A stretch of DNA of 64,000 nucleotides from Sanderia malayensis (lineage: Eukaryota > Cnidaria > Scyphozoa > Semaeostomeae > Pelagiidae), in the NCBI GenBank assembly GCA_013076295.1, contig RQOL01000531.1, positions 2,976,001-3,040,000 of the forward strand, given 5' to 3'. The position numbers were made by a program, and so were the translations under genes. Positions within the stretch are counted from its first letter, which is position 1. Each line of letters begins with the position of its first letter. Of the stretch, positions 10,010-20,500 are shown in pieces. Under the pieces are notes generated by a model, which saw only the letters and a list, made by a program, of their open reading frames with translations, was not told the DNA's origin and made no database searches.

Positions 10010-10836
10010 TTTGAATATCAGTTAATTAATCCTCAGCGATATAATATGTGATATGAGATCGATCATCGATCAACAAGTAGCTTATATATCATAAAAAGTA
10101 TCAGTATTTAAATTGTAAGTTGTTGCTGAATTATATGAATTTGAATTTGAATTTGAATTTGCCTTCTTAGACTTGTTGCACGAGTCTCGATTGAGTGCAA
10201 GCACGACGAGACTCGTTTACTGACAGTAAGAAAAGTGGGCAAATTTGGAAGCTTCGTTCCGGAAAACTCTGGTCTGTAAAATACCTCAACAAAGAAGTTT
10301 GTCGTCGACCGGGCAGAGCGGCAGAGCGGCGCGTTGTTTTCTGTCGGTAAATAAGTCCCTTGTTCCGGAGTTGTCCAACGAACGTATCACAGGGACGCAA
10401 TGCAGTGAGTCTATTCCCTTCTTTTCCCGGTTGGTGCTAGATATCAAAGGCCAGAGGGTGGTGGGTTTTCGGAGAATTCCGACTGGCTGATTGGCCGACA
10501 AGCCTAACCAACCGACGAGAAATCGGAAAATAAGTTTTGCTGGATCCGAAAACCGTAAAACTATGACTGATTTAACAACACAACACAATTTTACGAATCT
10601 TTTCATGAAATACATTTCATAAATTCATTTCATAATAAATTTATGAAATGAAATTGAAGAGTATGAAATTAGAGAAATACAGTTTATGGCAAATAAGTTA
10701 AGTTTTATATGTAAAGAGCCGTTTCTTTATATTTTGTGGGAATATACGCTTTGTTTTAAATTGCGTTTTATCGTTTTATTCAAGATTTCTTAAACCCATT
10801 ATTTACGATGTCATGTAGTTCTTGGTTTATTTTATT
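10010..10836. promoter_or_regulatory. Upstream region of the CIP2A-like gene, with a hexamer microsatellite
   Basis: A run of GAATTT hexamers lies at about 10,134-10,162. The stretch 10,170-10,520 is more GC-rich than its surroundings. At 10,423-10,460 it shares a ~45-bp segment, inverted (CTCTGGCCTTTGATATCTAG), with the sequence just upstream of the RecQ fragment at about 61,268. No promoter element can be named. Small ORFs on both strands here are not supported. Confidence 0.35.
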
Positions 10837-11672
10837 AAAAACCAGCTCATAATAAAACTAAATTTAAGGTATTGTTGGACACGGAAATGGATATAAATAG
10901 GCTGTCAAATTTTGGAAAGCCACACAAATATTTGAAACAGTGGATCGCAGCGGGAGCGAAGGAAGAGTAAAGTTGTGAAAAGTGAAGAAAACAGAGCAGA
11001 GCCCTGTCCTGTGAACAGAACAGAACAGAGTAAATCAAAGGAACCTTGAGGTGACTCGCGACAGATGGCTTTTATTTCACTGTATTATCCAGAAAGTTAA
11101 GAAAATAATATCAAATTATTAAAAACCAGCTCATAAAACTAAATTTAAGGAATTGTTGGACACGGAAATGAATGTAAATAGGCTGTCAAATTTTGGAAAG
11201 CCACACAAATATTTGAAACAGTGGATCGCAGCGGGAGCGAAGGAAGAGTAAAGTTGTGAAAAGTGAAGAAAACAGAGCAGAGCCCTGTCCTGTGAACAGA
11301 ACAGAACAGAACAGAGTAAATCAAAGGAACCTTGAGGTGACTCGCGACAGATGGCTTTTATTTCACTGTATTATCCAGAAAGTTAAGAAAATAATATCAA
11401 ATTATTAAAAACCAGCTCATAAAACTAAATTTAAGGTATTGTTGGACACGGAAAGGAAATTGATATAAATAGGCTGTCAAATTTTGGAAAGCCACACAAA
11501 TATATGAAGCGTAAAGGAAGCGTAAAGTTGTGAAAAGTGAAGAAAACAGAGCAGAGCCCTGTCCTGTGAACAGAACAGAACAGAGTAAATCAAAGGAACC
11601 TTGAGGTGACCCGCGGCAGATGGCTTTTATTTCACTGTATGATCCAGAAAATTAAGAAAATAATATCAAGTT
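10837..11672 (+). repeat. Three tandem copies of a ~285-bp repeat
   Basis: ATTAAAAACCAGCTCATAA recurs at about 10,837, 11,118 and 11,404, each followed by TTGTTGGACACGGAAA, AGGCTGTCAAATTTTGG, GAGCAGAGCCCTGTCCTG and a closing segment with CCTTGAGGTGACTCGCG. Copies 1 and 2 are nearly identical; copy 3 has a deletion after CACACAAATAT. The closing segment equals one end of family A, so the array looks built from that element's end. Confidence 0.85.
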
Positions 11673-11937
11673 AAAGTCAATATCTCAATCTCAATGCCAT
11701 TTTCAGGATTGAACGCAGCAGATTCCGAAAACATTTGTTTTGAGACCACTCAAGCAATCATTTTGACTTCGATTTTCGATCTTGTTTCATCAAAGTTAAA
11801 AAACTTTTATTTTCCAAAACAAAAATGAAATACTGTAATTGTTGTATTATGTAGTTGCATAAGCATACAGCAAGAAAACTTTCTTCTTTTCACCTGATGC
11901 TTCCAACAACGAGTCAAAAATGCTCCCCATTATATTT
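11590..11937 (+). mobile_element. Family A dispersed element, copy 1 (partial)
   Basis: From AATCAAAGGAACCTTGAGG through CAACGAGTCAAAAATGCTCC this is the reverse-complement counterpart of about 42,405-42,785. It stops at ATGCTCCCCAT near 11,937. There is no coding capacity. Confidence 0.7.
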
Positions 11938-12642
11938 GTGAATGTCAACCGGCTTTGTTTTTTTCTCATTTTGTTCTTATTTTTTGAGCAAGCAGCCTGA
12001 TTTTTGTTATACTAAGGCTGTTCTTATAAAGAAAAAAGGGATCGTTTCATGTACTTTCATATAATGTACTAATACACTGACCCTAAAATTACAACAACCA
12101 TTAAAACAAATTTAGGTATGTTTTTAAAAGAACAATAGGCCATTGTTCCCTTTTTCCCGCAGCCATGATTTAGACTTTGCATACTTTCCACACAGTTCTT
12201 TTATAACTACAAGGCTCATTATTGTATTTATTTGAGAAAGGATTTACAATTGCAGTAAAGTTTGCATGTATATATACACTCTTTTTTTATAAAAACCAAG
12301 TAATTTTTGCCGAGGCTCGATGTTCTTAATTTTTTCATAATTTGAGGCTCAAATGTTCTTAAAAGTGTTCTCATTTTATTTTTGCAGTAACATTAGACCA
12401 GAACTCAAACATTATTTATACATGTACTCTGCTACTTTACTACGGCATTAACACGTCTCATGAATGACTTTTGTTGAGGAATGGCATGGTTTTGTTTTAT
12501 TGAAGTGAAAAAATTCAAAAATCACTTTGTTTTTTTCTTGTTTCTTTTTTAATTTCTCATCCGAGCCTGAGCATGTTCTAAACTTGTTCTTATTTATTTG
12601 GGAAATCGAGCCTCAGTGTTCTTATGAAGTGTGTTCTTATAA
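11938..12642. other. AT-rich spacer with repeated GTTCTTAT motifs
   Basis: No gene is seen. Segments such as AAGGCTGTTCTTATAAAG near 12,015 and the GAGCCTCAGTGTTCTTAT stretch near 12,608 are loosely inverted and could be a decayed element inserted between two family A pieces. Confidence 0.35.
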
Positions 12643-12898
12643 AAAAATCAAAGGAACCTTGAGGTGACTCGCGACAGATAGCTTTTATTTCACTGTATTA
12701 TCCAGAAAGTGAAGAAAGTAATATCAAATTAAAGTCAAACTTGCGAGCCTAAACGTAGAGCTTGAGCAAAACTTTCGGATAATCGAGGTTCGGATAATCG
12801 AGGATGTACTGTACTATAATTGTTGTATTAGTTGCATAAGCATACAGCTAGAAAACTTTCTTCTTTTAACCTGATGCTTCCAACAACGAGTCAAAAAT
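12643..12898 (+). mobile_element. Family A dispersed element, copy 2, left part (interrupted by IS3EU)
   Basis: It starts with ATCAAAGGAACCTTGAGG and runs to GAGTCAAAAAT, where the IS3EU-like element begins. The remainder resumes at 14,574 and ends near 14,725. The TTCGGATAATCGAGGTTCGG stretch at about 12,775 resembles a pogo/Tigger-type terminal sequence and may be a separate small insertion. Confidence 0.7.
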
Positions 12899-13614
12899 TA
12901 TGGAGCGGCATCGGGGCCAAAAATGTGGCAGCATTGCCGTGCAAATGTTACAGCGCCGCCTGTTAGAGGCGTCGTCGTAGCCTCGTTCTCTTTGAAAATC
13001 AGTAAAAAGTCTCGTTTCCATGTTTCTATCCGTTTCTATTCCATGTCCGAGAAAGTTCCGGACTGAAAATTTACAGCACCTGAAAGAAAATATCAGGAAA
13101 CAGACATTGTTATACAATACTATGGTGACAAAACAGAATTCCTCTTTCAACAAAGTACTTAATAAAAATAATAAAGTAAATGAATGAAAGAATAAACTAA
13201 AATAAATTTTAGTTGAAACGTTGAAACACTAAAATTTAGCAAATTAAAATGTTAAAAAACTACATGCCTTCCGTGACAACGACGCCTCCTAAGAGGCGTC
13301 GGCGTAAACTCGCTTTCATGTTACAGCGACGCCTCCTAAGAGGCATCGGCGTAATCTCGGTTACATGTCACAGTCACAATACACTCGTGGATAATGCATA
13401 GTGTTGATTGCAGATGTTATCGGACAAGATCTCGTTTGATAATTTAAATTGTATATTAAAACTCGGAGGAAAATAATTCGAAAAATTGCAAAGAAGACTT
13501 GGGTATATAAATTTCAGGGTAAAAAATTTACTGAAGCTAGTACTACGCTGTAATGAGTTTCATGAGATTGATATAACTGTCATTGATATGATACAGAACG
13601 TTTCTAATTTGACT

Positions 13615-13734
13615 GGAAGCTATGTTATGATCCAGCAACAATAGGATACAAATCACCAGTTCGAAGAGATGGACAAAGGGGACGTCCTGCATTCGTGATC
13701 CAGAAACAGCAATTGGAATATTATCTTGAGAATT
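13615..13734 (+). pseudogene. Transposase N-terminal fragment, plus strand half (IS3EU-like)
   Basis: The plus strand reads YDPATIGYKSPV then GQRGRPAFVIQKQQLEYYLE and a stop. GRP-(x)-F/Y-x-I-x3-QL is the usual lead-in to the helix-turn-helix of eukaryotic integrase-core proteins of the IS3EU type. The downstream helix-turn-helix is not on this strand but on the opposite half of the palindrome. Confidence 0.5.
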
Positions 13735-13799
13735 AAGACACAGTGAAAACCAACATATAAGAGCTAATGGCTTAAGAACCTTCAGGGTAATTTTGCTGC

Positions 13800-14036
13800 T
13801 CAAAACAATAAACGAAACAATAACCTATTGTCTTGAAACAATAGCCTGGATGGAAATTTACAGGTTCTTATATGCGGGTTTTTACTGTAATATTCAAACC
13901 ATCGGTCAGTGCACGATAATAGGCCAAACTCTCTCAACCTTCGTTTTACTGTAGGTGCACTGACCGATAACATATTTGCAATCAGTGGAACAGAAAAAGT
14001 ATTTCGAATTATTTTCCTCCGAGTTTTAATATACAA
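13800..14036 (-). pseudogene. Transposase helix-turn-helix fragment, minus strand half (IS3EU-like)
   Basis: The minus-strand ORF contains FSVPLIANMLSVSAPTVKRR followed by LREFGLL, the classic helix-turn-helix of this transposase group (IA-x-ML-x-VS-x2-TV-x-RRL-x-EFGL). It is the continuation expected after the plus-strand GRP-AFVIQKQQL piece, so the two halves were joined head to head. The catalytic core is missing. Confidence 0.55.
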
Positions 14037-14573
14037 TTTAAATTATCAAACCAGATCTTGTCCGATAACATCTGCAATCAACACTATGCATTATCCACGA
14101 GTGTATTGTGACTGTGACATGTAACCGAGATCACGCCGACGCCTCTTAGGAGGCGTCGCTGTAACATGAAAGCGAGTTTACGCCGACGCCTCTTAGGAGG
14201 CGTCGTTGTCACGGAAGGCATGTAGTTTTTTAACATTTTAATTTGCTAAATTTTAGTGTTTCAACGTTTCAACTAAAATTTATTTTAGTTTATTCTTTCA
14301 TTCATTTATTTTATTATTTTTATTAAGTATTCTGTTGAAAGAGGAATTCTGTTTTGTCACCATAGTATTGTATAACAATGTCTGTTTCCTGATATTTTCT
14401 TTCAGGTGCTGTAAATTTTCAGTCCGGAACTTTCTCGGACTGATAGAAACATGGAAACGAGATTTTTTACTGATTTTCAAAGAGAACGAGGCTACGACGA
14501 CGCCTCTAAGAGGCGGCGCTGTAACATTTGCACGGCAATGCTGCCACATTTTTTGCCCCGATGCCGCTCCATA

Positions 14574-14725
14574 AAAAATGCTCCCCGTCTCCGTGCGTGA
14601 TCGTGCTCGTGGTCCCGCCCTGCCATAGCGTGCCCAGCATCTAGCATGGTACGTCATGTTCTTTGTTGTTTCAACAAGTTTACATTTTAATATTTTGCAA
14701 TGAAAAACTTGCAAAGTTATATCAT
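14574..14725 (+). mobile_element. Family A dispersed element, copy 2, right part
   Basis: After the second AAAAAT duplication the sequence continues with GCTCCCCGTCTCCGTGCG, TGCCCAGCATCTAGCATGG and TTGCAATGAAAAACTTGCAA. This is the reverse-complement counterpart of about 42,277-42,415, confirming that the IS3EU-like element split one family A copy. Confidence 0.75.
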
Positions 14726-15567
14726 ACTTTCCAGTTTAGGGTGTCAAGAATGGGAGTAAAATTGAACAACTCGCTTGCCCATGCGCGAGTCAAAAATGGG
14801 AGCATGTTTTCGAAAATAACTAAATATGTCAGAAATTGATGAAAATATCCAAAAAGTACAATTTCAGGGCGCTGATTATGAATATCGAGGTCAGTTTTGA
14901 AAATTTTGAAGTTTAGGGTGTCAAAAATGGGAGTAAACTTGAACAGAATCTACTCGCTTGCCCATGCGCGAGTCAAAAATGGGAGCATGTTTCGAAAATA
15001 ACTATAGTTGTCAGAAATTGATGACAATCACCAAAAAGTACAGTTTAAGGGCGCTGATTATGAATATCGAGGTCATTTTTGAAAATTTTGCAGTTTAGGG
15101 TGTCAAAAATGGGAGTAAAATTGAACAACTTCTTCTCGCTTGCCCATGCGCGTGTCAAAAATGGGAGCATGTTATCGAAAAAAACTAAAGTTGTCAGAAA
15201 TTGATGAAAATCACCAAAAAGTACAATTTCAGGGCGCTGATTATGAATATCGAGGTCACTTTTGAAATTTTTGCAATTTAGGGTGTCAAAAATGGGAGTA
15301 AACTTGAACAACTTCTACTCGCTTGCCCATGCGCGAGTCAAAAATGGGAGCATGTTATCGAAAAATACTAAAGTTGTCAGAAATTAATGAAAATCACCAA
15401 AAAGTACAATTTCAGGGCGCTGATTATGAATATCGAGGTCATTTTTGAAATTTTTGCAATTTAGGGTGTCAAAAATGGGGGTAAACTTGAACAGAATCTA
15501 CTCGCTTGCCCATGCGCGAGTCAAAAATGGGAGCATGTTATCGAAAAAAACTAAAGTTGTCAGAAAT
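14726..15567 (+). repeat. Satellite B, five tandem units of ~183 bp
   Basis: The motif TTTAGGGTGTCAA recurs at about 14,735, 14,912, 15,094, 15,277 and 15,460, giving a period of 177-183 bp. Each unit contains ACTCGCTTGCCCATGCGCGAGT-type hairpin sequence (ACTCGC, ten bases, GCGAGT) followed by CAAAAATGGGAGCATG, and TGATTATGAATATCGAGG. Inverted arrays of the same satellite lie at 40,700-41,925 and 48,775-49,995. ORFs over it are incidental. Confidence 0.9.
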
Positions 15568-17489
15568 TTTTCTCAGATAAAGTGGGTTTTTCTCAGATAA
15601 AGTGGGTTTTCTTCAATATATTTATTCCGTTGAAGCTCGTTTGTTTCTTTCCAAATTTAACGCCCGTGACACAAGCTGTAGGAAGAATGGAAATGATAAT
15701 TCGTGTATGTTTTATTGAGATTCTTTTCATACTCTGTGTTGTCCGCCTGCCATACTTATGGGAAGCGAATGTCACCATAATCAGATAAACCCATTTTTGG
15801 TAATTTCCCACTTCCCACTTTAAGTGACTTCCCACTTTTTCTTGACTTTCCACTTTTTCTTGACTTCCCACTTCCCACTTTTGATGACTTCCCACTTTTG
15901 GTGACTTCCCACTTTTTCTCAGATAAAGTGGGTTTTTTTCAGATAAAGTGGGTCTTCTTCAATATATTTATTCCGTTGAAGCTCGTTTGTTTCTTTCCAA
16001 ATTTAACGCCCGTGACACAAGCTGTAGGAAGAATGGATATGATAATTCGTGTATATTTTATTGAGATTCTTTTCATACTCTGTGTTGTCCGGCCGCCATA
16101 CTTATGGGAAGCGAATGTCGCCATAATCAGATAAACCCATTTTTGGTAACTTCCTACTTCCCACTTTAAGTGACTTCCCACTTTTTCTTGACTTCCCACT
16201 TCCCACTTTTGATGACTTCCCACTTTTGGTGACTTCCCACTTTTTCTCAGATAAAGTGGGTTTTTTTCAGATAAAGTGGGTCTTCTTCAATATATTTATT
16301 CCGTTGAAGCTCGTTTGTTTCTTTCCAAATTTAACGCCCGTGACACAAGCTGTAGGAAGAATGGATATGATAATTCGTGTATGTTTTATTGAGATTCTTT
16401 TCATACTCTGTGTTGTCCGGCCGCCATACTTATGGGAAGCGAATGTCACCATAATCAGATAAACCCATTTTTGGTAACTTCCTACTTCCCACTTTAAGTG
16501 ACTTCCCACTTTTTCTTGACTTGCCACTTTTTCTTGACTTCCCAGTTCCCACTTTTGATGACTTCCCACTTTTGGTGACTTCCCACTTTTTCTCAGATAA
16601 AGTGGGTTTTTTTCAGATAAAGTGGGTCTTCTTCAATATATTTATTCCGTTGAAGCTCGTTTGTTTCTTTCCAAATTTAACGCCCGTGACACAAGCTGTA
16701 GGAAGAATGGATATGATAATTCGTGTATGTTTTATTGAGATTCTTTTCATACTCTGTGTTGTCCGCCTGCCATACTTATGGGAAGCGAATGTCACCATAA
16801 TCAGATAAACCCATTTTTGGTAACTTCCTACTTCCCACTTTAAGTGACTTCCCACTTTTTCTTGACTTGCCACTTTTTCTTGACTTCCCAGTTCCCACTT
16901 TTGATGACTTCCCACTTTTGGTGACTTCCCACTTTTTCTCAGATAAAGTGGTTTTTTCAGATAAAGTGGGTCTTCTTCAATATATTTATTCCGTTGAAGC
17001 TCGTTTGTTTCTTTCCAAATTTAACGCCCGTGACACAAGCTGCAGGAAGAATGGATATGATAATTCGTGTATGCTTTATTGAGATTCTCTTTATACTCTG
17101 TGTTGTCCGCTTGCCATACTTATGGGAAGCGAATGTCACTATAATCAGAAAAACCCACTTTTTCTTGACTTCCCAGTTCCCACTTTTGATGACTTCCCAC
17201 TTTTGGTGACTTCCCACTTTTTCTCAGATAAAGTGGGTTTTTCTCAAATAAAGTGGGTTTTCTTCAACATATTTATTCCGTTAAAGCTCGTTTGTTTTTT
17301 TCCAAATTTAACGCCCGTGACACAAGCTGTAGGAAGAATGGATATGATAATTCGTGTATGTTTTATTGAGATTCTTTTCATACCCTGTGTTGTCCGCCTG
17401 CCATACTTATGGGAAGCGAATGTCACTATAATCAGAAAAACCCACTTTTGGTAACTTCCACTTCCCACTTTCGGTGACTTCCCACTTTC
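15568..17489 (+). repeat. Satellite D, six units of ~290-346 bp with nested minisatellite
   Basis: A ~200-bp core (AGATAAAGTGGGTTTTC, TTTATTCCGTTGAAGCTCG, CGCCCGTGACACAAGC, TTATGGGAAGCGAATGTC, CAGATAAACCC) recurs at intervals of about 346, 328, 346, 346 and 290 bp. Cores are separated by variable numbers of a ~17-bp minisatellite (TGACTTCCCACTTTTNN), which explains the length variation. Repeated ~78-100-aa ORFs on both strands follow from copy identity and are not evidence of genes. The array runs into the assembly gap. Confidence 0.9.
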
Positions 17490-17589
17490 NNNNNNNNNNN
17501 NNNNNNNNNNNNNNNNNNNNNNNNNNNNNNNNNNNNNNNNNNNNNNNNNNNNNNNNNNNNNNNNNNNNNNNNNNNNNNNNNNNNNNNNN
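17490..17589. other. Assembly gap (100 N)
   Basis: Exactly 100 Ns separate satellite D from the 1,540-bp array. A round 100 is the conventional size for a gap of unknown length, so the adjacency of the two arrays is not proven. Confidence 0.95.
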
Positions 17590-20500
17590 CGCCATAAGGT
17601 GTGAGACAGTTAAAAAATTTCTCATATGTCCCGAAAAAAACAGACCCCTCTCCCCCTATTCAGTGTTGAGGATGTTTAGAAAGTGTTTTAGCACTCCCTG
17701 ATAAACCTGTCCATCAAAAATAACAACATTGATGTGGGGGAGGGAATGGCTCGGTATTTTCCAAAAATATTATGTTTCTCATTGGAAAGTGACGCAAATT
17801 GTCTCAAGACCTTTTGTCAATGATTTGGTGAAAATTCCTAAATATAAGGCCAGCATGCCCGATTTATCTACTGTGGGTAATTTCAACCTGATGAGTTCGA
17901 ATATGGTGCTCAAAATGGTGTAACTAATGTCGATTAGCTTTTTGACGTCACACATTTTGAAAACGAGGCTGCTTCTCTTTGAGTACATTATTGCGTTCAA
18001 AAAGGTCTGTTAGGCATTTGTGGTTATAGATAATAGACAATTGTGCTTGAACAAGTCACATCATAACTTTTTTCTATTCTCGTCTGTGTTTAGATACAAA
18101 ATTGATGCCACACAATGTTTAAAATTAAAGTACTCCAGCAAAGTGCAGCGCTGCGCCAAGCTTGTGGGATAAAGTAAGAATGCATAATTTCTCCATCTCT
18201 TCCCCATCCTGATGTTTCTCTTGACTACACACCCGATAAGCCACACTCACGCGAGATTCGTTTGAGTAAAAGCCTCCACAACAGACTTTCCAAATGATTT
18301 CCTGCTGGGAAACTTCGTCAAATCTGCCCTACTGTACATTATTAGATACCTATTGCGCAAAACCTTAAATTTCAATTCGAAATCACCGTGATCCATTAAA
18401 AAAAACAGTTGCAACGCACACAAATTATTTGGCTGTTCTGAGAAATGCAAGTTTTGTTTGAGAGAACATGCACTGATGCAGTGCCAAATAAACAAACAGA
18501 CAGTGGAATATCACCCCTGTTGAGCATGACAGTTTAATTTTAGAATCCTAGGTCATTTCAATCAGTGACACATACTAAACGTCCATAACGTGGCACCACC
18601 CACCATGTTGAATACTTGGAATCGTGGCAACAATGCACGGTTAACGGACGATTAACGGACGGATAACACTATGGTCTATAGTTATTCAGTACTAAATTTG
18701 ACGAATAACACGGTTAACGGCATATTCTTATAAATATTATCACTAATATTTAAAATAATTGCCGTTAACCGTGTTAATCGTTAAATTTAGTACTGAATAA
18801 CTATAGACCATGGTGTTATCCGTCCGTTAATCGTCCGTTAACCGTGTATTATTCGTTGGCCAGACTAATTGTTTTGTCTATTTTCCACTTTGGTATTCTG
18901 TTCATAGTTTCAATGATTCTATCCTGAAACTCCTGCTTTGACAATCTCGTGATATTGTGTTGCACAGCATCTTTTTCTAATTGTTTTTGTCACAAAAGCT
19001 AATCAACATTAGTTACACCATTTTGAACACCAGATTCGAACTCAGCGGGTTGAAATTGCCCACAGTAGATAAAATCGGGCATGCTCGCCTTATATTTAGG
19101 AATTTTCACCAAAGACAATCCTCGCCATAAGGTGTGAGACAGTTAAAAAATTTCTCATATGTCCCGAAAAAAACAGACCCCTCTCCCCCTATTCAGTGTT
19201 GAGGATGTTTAGAAAGTGTTTTTAGCACTCCCTGATAAACCTGTCCATCAAAAATAACAACATTGATGTGGGGGGAGGGGAATGGCTCGGTATTTTCCAA
19301 AAATATTATGTTTCTCATTGGAAAGTGACGCAAATTGTCTCAAGACCTTTTGTCAATGATTTGGTGAAAATTCCTAAATATAAGGCCAGCATGCCCGATT
19401 TTATCTACTGTGGGTAATTTCAACCTGATGAGTTCGAATATGGTGCTCAAAATGGTGTAACTAATGTCGATTAGCTTTTTTGACGTCACACATTTTGAAA
19501 ACGAGGCTGCTTCTCTTTGAGTACATTATTGCGTTCAAAAAGGTCTGTTAGGCATTTGTGGTTATAGATAATAGACAATTGTGCTTGAACAAGTCACATC
19601 ATAACTTTTTCTATTCTCGTCTGTGTTTAGATACAAAATTGATGCCACACACATGTTTAAAATTAAAGTACTCCAGCAAAGTGCAGCGCTGCGCCAAGCT
19701 TGTGGGATAAAGTAAGAATGCATAATTTCTCCATCTCTTCCCCATCCTGATGTTTCTCTTGACTACACACCCGATAAGCCACACTCACGCGAGATTCGTT
19801 TGAGTAAAAGCCTCCACAACAGACTTTCCAAATGATTTCCTGCTGGGAAACTTCGTCAAATCTGCCCTACTGTACATTATTAGATACCTATGCGCAAAAC
19901 CTTAAATTTCAATTCGAAATCACCGTGATCCATTAAAAAAAAACAGTTGCAACGCACACAAATTATTTGGCTGTTCTGAGAAATGCAAGTTTTGTTTGAG
20001 AGAACATGCACTGATGCAGTGCCAAATAAACAAACAGACAGTGGAATATCACCCCTGTTGAGCATGACAGTTTAATTTTAGAATCCTAAGGTCATTTCAA
20101 TCAGTGACACATACTAAACGTCCATAACGTGGCACCACCCACCATGTTGAATACTTGGAATCGTGGCAACAATGCACGGTTAACGGACGATTAACGGACG
20201 GATAACACTATGGTCTATAGTTATTCAGTACTAAATTTGACGAATAACACGGTTAACGGCATATTCTTATAAATATTATCACTAATATTTTAAAATAATT
20301 GCCGTTAACCGTGTTAATCGTTAAATTTAGTACTGAATAACTATAGACCATGGTGTTATCCGTCCGTTAATCGTCCGTTAACCGTGTATTATTCGTTGGC
20401 CAGACTAATTGTTTTGTCTATTTTCCACTTTGGTATTCTGTTCATAGTTTCAATGATTCTATCCTGAAACTCCTGCTTTGACAATCTCGTGATATTGTGT

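Larger units (their letters stand above)
12899..14573. mobile_element. IS3EU-like foldback DNA transposon with 6-bp target-site duplication
   Basis: The element starts TATGGAGCGGC and ends GCCGCTCCATA, flanked on both sides by AAAAAT (12,893-12,898 and 14,574-14,579). An uninterrupted copy of the target site is present at about 42,415 (inverted). Inverted arms of about 575 bp (12,899-13,475 and 14,004-14,573) enclose a ~530-bp centre. Termini beginning TAY with a 6-bp duplication fit what is known of the IS3EU group. Each arm carries three copies of a GACGCCTC-centred palindrome. The centre holds two pieces of an integrase-type transposase N-terminus in opposite orientations, so this copy is non-autonomous. 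Confidence 0.85.

Noticed and set aside
10245..10615. 81- and 109-codon ORFs opposite each other upstream of the CIP2A-like gene
   Set aside because: They overlap on opposite strands, match no family, and the GC-rich stretch alone explains the open frames.
15593..17454. Repeated 70-110-residue ORFs on both strands with similar proteins
   Set aside because: They are translations of nearly identical satellite D copies; the shared peptides follow from DNA identity, extend into the minisatellite, and match no family.
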